Assembly (NCBI GenBank): GCA_002405515.1
Contig: DHLZ01000229.1
Coordinates: 1-6,426 of the forward strand
Reading direction: 5' to 3'
Source of the DNA: Planctomycetaceae bacterium UBA4655
Lineage (GTDB): Bacteria > Planctomycetota > Planctomycetia > Pirellulales > UBA1268
Length of the DNA stretch: 6,426 nt
Shown here: in pieces, positions 3,817 to 6,426 of the stretch
Layout: every line of letters begins with the position of its first letter
Position numbering within the stretch: the first letter of the stretch is position 1
Notes under the pieces: model-generated
What the model saw: only the letters and a program-made list of their open reading frames with translations
Database searches by the model: none
Told to the model about the DNA's origin: nothing
Position numbers and translations under genes: made by a program

Positions 3817-6425
3817 ATCGACTCAATATCGCGGCGGGCGGCTTCGAGCGCCTCGTCGATCTTGTTCACGAGCTTGCCGCCGGCCTGCGCGAGGTCGGGC
3901 CTGCCGCCCCCCTTGCCGCCGACGGCCGCCGCCGCACCCTTGATCCAGTTGCCGGCAGAGATGCCGCGGGCCTCGAGCTCACGCGAGATCCCGGCCACCA
4001 GCGTCACCTTGTCGGCGTCCGCGGCCGCCAGGAGCACGGCGATCGGGCTCGCCTTCCGGCGAAGCAGGTCGATTGCCTGACGCATCGCGGCGGCGTCGGC
4101 GGCCCCCAGCGAGGCCACGACCACCCGAGTTCCCCCGACGTCCGTTGCCGACGAGAGCAGCTCGTCCACCGACGGTTCCTTGGAGGACGCCGGTTTCGCC
4201 TTCTTGAGCTCGCGGACCTCCTTCATGATCGCGGCGAGCCGGGAGGGCAACTCGGCCGGGGGCACCTTCAGCGTCGAGGCCGCCTCGGCGAGCGAGTTCT
4301 CGGCGTCGCGAAGCCGCTCGAGCGCCTTCAGTCCCGTCACGGCCGTCACGCGGCGGGTGCCGGCCGACACGCTCTCCTCGCCGATCACCCGCACGATCCC
4401 GATCTCCCCGGTGTTCGACACGTGCGTTCCGCCGCAGAGTTCGCGGCTCACACCCTCCATCGAGACCATCCGCACGACGTCGGGATACTTCTCGCCAAAG
4501 AGCATCATCGCGCCGGCATGCCGTGCTTCAGCCAGCGGCAGGAGCTTCGCGCCGACGGGCACGGCCGCAAGCACGTTGCGGTTCACCATCGACTCGATCT
4601 CCCGAAGTGTTTCCGCACCGACGGCCGCGCCGTGCTGGAAGTCGAACCGCAGGAGATCGGCATCCACCTTCGAGCCCTGCTGCACCGCGTGGCTGCCGAG
4701 GAAGTGCTGAAGCGCGGCGTGGAGGAGGTGCGTCGCCGAATGGGCCCGCCGCACCGCCGCCCGGCGATCGGGATCGACCGCGGCATGCACGGACTGGCCG
4801 AGCGCGAGCGACCCCGACGCGAGGTGCCCGATGTGGAGCATGAACCCGGCCTCCCGCTTCGTGTCGGTCACCTCGAAGATGCCCTCCCCGGCGGCAGTCC
4901 GCCAGCTGAGGCGGCCGGTGTCGCCCACCTGACCGCCCGACTCCCCATAGAAGGGCGTACGGTCGAGGATGACGGTGACAGGCTCCTCATGGCCGATCTC
5001 CTCGAGCGAGTCGCACAGCCGATTCTGGGCGATGATGCCGATCACCCGGCCATCGGCGGCGAGCGTGTCGTAGCCGAGGAACTCGCAGCCGTGCATCGCC
5101 TTGCGGAGGCTGTCGAGCGGGCCGGAGGCGAACACTTCCACCCTGACTCCCGCCCCCGACTGGCGACCGTGCTCGTCCATCGCTTCGCGGAAGCCGTTCC
5201 AATCGAAGGCGCAGTTCCGTTCGGCGGCGATCGTTTCGAGCAGTTCGGGGGGGAATCCATACGTCGTGTAGAGTTCGGCGGCCTCGGCACCCTTCACGAG
5301 GCCCGTGCCCGATTTCGCGATCGACGCGAAGAGCTTCTCGATCCGCTCGAGCCCGCCGTCGAGGGTCGCGAGGAACGCCTCCTCCTCCCGCTTGATGACC
5401 TCCGCCACCCGCGCGGTCGTCTCCGACAGTTCCGGATAGGCCTTCCGCATCATCTCGGCGACCTTCGGCGGCAGCTTGTGGAGGAACGGTTCCCGCATGC
5501 CGAGCTGCCGGCCGTCGAGCACGGCCCTGCGCAGGAGCCGCTTCACGACGTACTTCTCCTTGTCGTTGCCCGGCATGACGTTTTCGTGGATCGCGAACGT
5601 GCAGGCTCGGACATGGTCGGCGATTCTCCGCATCCGGCGGCCGTCGTCGTCGGTCGGGGCATATCGCTTGCTGCAGACCTCGCCGACCGTCTCCACGAGC
5701 GGTCGGAGGATGTCGATGTGGAAGTTGCTGTCCACGCCCTGCAGCATGGCGGCGGTCCGTTCGAGGCCCATGCCGGTGTCGATGTTGCGGCTCGGCAGCG
5801 GCCGGAGGTTGTCGGGCGGCGAGCCGACCCGGTTGAACTGCGTGAAGACGAGGTTCCAGATCTCGACATCGCTGCCGTCGGGCATCCGGTAGAAGATCTC
5901 GCTGCACGGTCCGCAGACGCCGTCGGGACCCTGGCTCGGGGCGCTCGCGGGCCAGAAGTTGTCGTCTTCGCCCATCCGCGTGATCCTCGCGGCGGGCACG
6001 CCGATCTCGTCCGACCAGATCGCGTAGGCCTCGTTGTCATCCTGGTAGACGGAGATCGAGAGCTTCTCGGGCGCGATGCCGAGCCACTGCCGGCTCGTGA
6101 GAAACTCCCAGGCCCACTGGATCGCCTCCCGCTTGAAGTAGTCGCCGAAGCTGAAGTTGCCGAGCATCTCGAAGAAGGTGTGATGCCGCGGCGTGCGGCC
6201 GACGTTGTCGATGTCGCCCGTCCGAAGGCACTTCTGGCAGGTGGTGGCCCGGGTGAAATCGAGCTTGCACTTGCCCAGGAAGTGGTCCTTGAACTGGTTC
6301 ATGCCCGCCGGAGTGAAGAGCACCGACGGGTCCCACCGCGGCACGAGCACGTCGCTCGGGCGGCGGACGCAGCCCTTCGATTCGAAGAATGCGAGATACG
6401 CTTCGCGGAGATCGTCGGCCTTCAT
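3810..6425 (-). CDS. alaS: Alanyl-tRNA synthetase
   Basis: AlaRS is an essential class II synthetase that charges tRNA-Ala in the cytosol and hydrolyses mischarged Ser/Gly-tRNA. The 871-residue product is complete and of normal length. The catalytic domain (about 1-250) shows motif 1 around RWDPSVLFTPAGMNQFKD (30-47), motif 2 RHHTFFEMLGNFSFGDYFK (80-98), CGPCSEIFY (171-179) and motif 3 NIDTGMGLERTAAM (214-227). A tRNA-recognition region follows (about 250-460). The editing domain carries HSATH (His562, His566) and CGGTH (Cys664, His668), the four expected zinc ligands. The C-terminal DHHA1/C-Ala domain (about 765-871) includes AAAAVGGKGGGRPDLAQAGG. The extra C63-x2-C66 in TTCQKCLRTGDIDNVG is a feature I associate with planctomycete-type AlaRS. 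ATG 6423-6425 begins the typical MKADDLREAYLAFFESKG, so the gene is whole, but its promoter and Shine-Dalgarno site lie beyond the window. It converges on the toxin-antitoxin module. Confidence 0.98.
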   Translation of the reverse strand: MKADDLREAYLAFFESKGCVRRPSDVLVPRWDPSVLFTPAGMNQFKDHFLGKCKLDFTRATTCQKCLRTGDIDNVGRTPRHHTFFEMLGNFSFGDYFKREAIQWAWEFLTSRQWLGIAPEKLSISVYQDDNEAYAIWSDEIGVPAARITRMGEDDNFWPASAPSQGPDGVCGPCSEIFYRMPDGSDVEIWNLVFTQFNRVGSPPDNLRPLPSRNIDTGMGLERTAAMLQGVDSNFHIDILRPLVETVGEVCSKRYAPTDDDGRRMRRIADHVRACTFAIHENVMPGNDKEKYVVKRLLRRAVLDGRQLGMREPFLHKLPPKVAEMMRKAYPELSETTARVAEVIKREEEAFLATLDGGLERIEKLFASIAKSGTGLVKGAEAAELYTTYGFPPELLETIAAERNCAFDWNGFREAMDEHGRQSGAGVRVEVFASGPLDSLRKAMHGCEFLGYDTLAADGRVIGIIAQNRLCDSLEEIGHEEPVTVILDRTPFYGESGGQVGDTGRLSWRTAAGEGIFEVTDTKREAGFMLHIGHLASGSLALGQSVHAAVDPDRRAAVRRAHSATHLLHAALQHFLGSHAVQQGSKVDADLLRFDFQHGAAVGAETLREIESMVNRNVLAAVPVGAKLLPLAEARHAGAMMLFGEKYPDVVRMVSMEGVSRELCGGTHVSNTGEIGIVRVIGEESVSAGTRRVTAVTGLKALERLRDAENSLAEAASTLKVPPAELPSRLAAIMKEVRELKKAKPASSKEPSVDELLSSATDVGGTRVVVASLGAADAAAMRQAIDLLRRKASPIAVLLAAADADKVTLVAGISRELEARGISAGNWIKGAAAAVGGKGGGRPDLAQAGGKLVNKIDEALEAARRDIESML

Positions 6426-6426
6426 G

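Overview
This is a GC-rich window that most likely comes from a planctomycete, probably of the Pirellulales type. That assignment is an inference. It rests on three things: the N-terminal half of the alanyl-tRNA synthetase looks like the form I know from Rhodopirellula and relatives, the anti-sigma-antagonist-like STAS protein carries a C-terminal 'CGLS' segment, and the left-hand non-coding region holds GC-rich dispersed repeats.

Layout, left to right. Positions 1-465 hold no convincing gene. They carry three copies of one repeat unit; two of these form a perfect 21-bp inverted repeat bounding 259 bp. The region also has an 8-bp-arm stem-loop, a tandem 10-mer and a 12-bp palindrome. A minus-strand cluster follows, transcribed right to left: a STAS-domain protein (1764-2195), a 72-residue membrane protein (1468-1686) and a class I mannose-6-phosphate isomerase (466-1464). 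The last two are 3 nt apart and probably translationally coupled.

A divergent intergenic region (2196-2420) separates that cluster from the plus-strand genes and carries a perfect 8-bp-arm dyad over a candidate promoter. The plus-strand genes are a thiol peroxidase (2421-2942) and a two-gene MNT-HEPN (MntA-HepT type) toxin-antitoxin module. The module is a minimal nucleotidyltransferase (2974-3303) and a HepT-like RNase toxin with the RX4HXY motif (3291-3761). A complete alanyl-tRNA synthetase gene (3810-6425, minus) converges on the module across a 48-bp gap that can fold into a bulged stem.

The most notable observation concerns the toxin. Its frame is open from a well-placed start at 3291, which has a Shine-Dalgarno sequence and overlaps the antitoxin stop by 13 nt. 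That frame is broken only by an in-frame amber codon at codon 11 (3321-3323). The rest stays open through the catalytic motif, so this looks like a recent, single-base disarming of the toxin with the antitoxin left intact. Alternatives are a reinitiated short form from ATG 3348, or a sequencing error. The antitoxin itself has no Shine-Dalgarno sequence. It sits 7 nt below a -10-like hexamer, so its mRNA may be leaderless.
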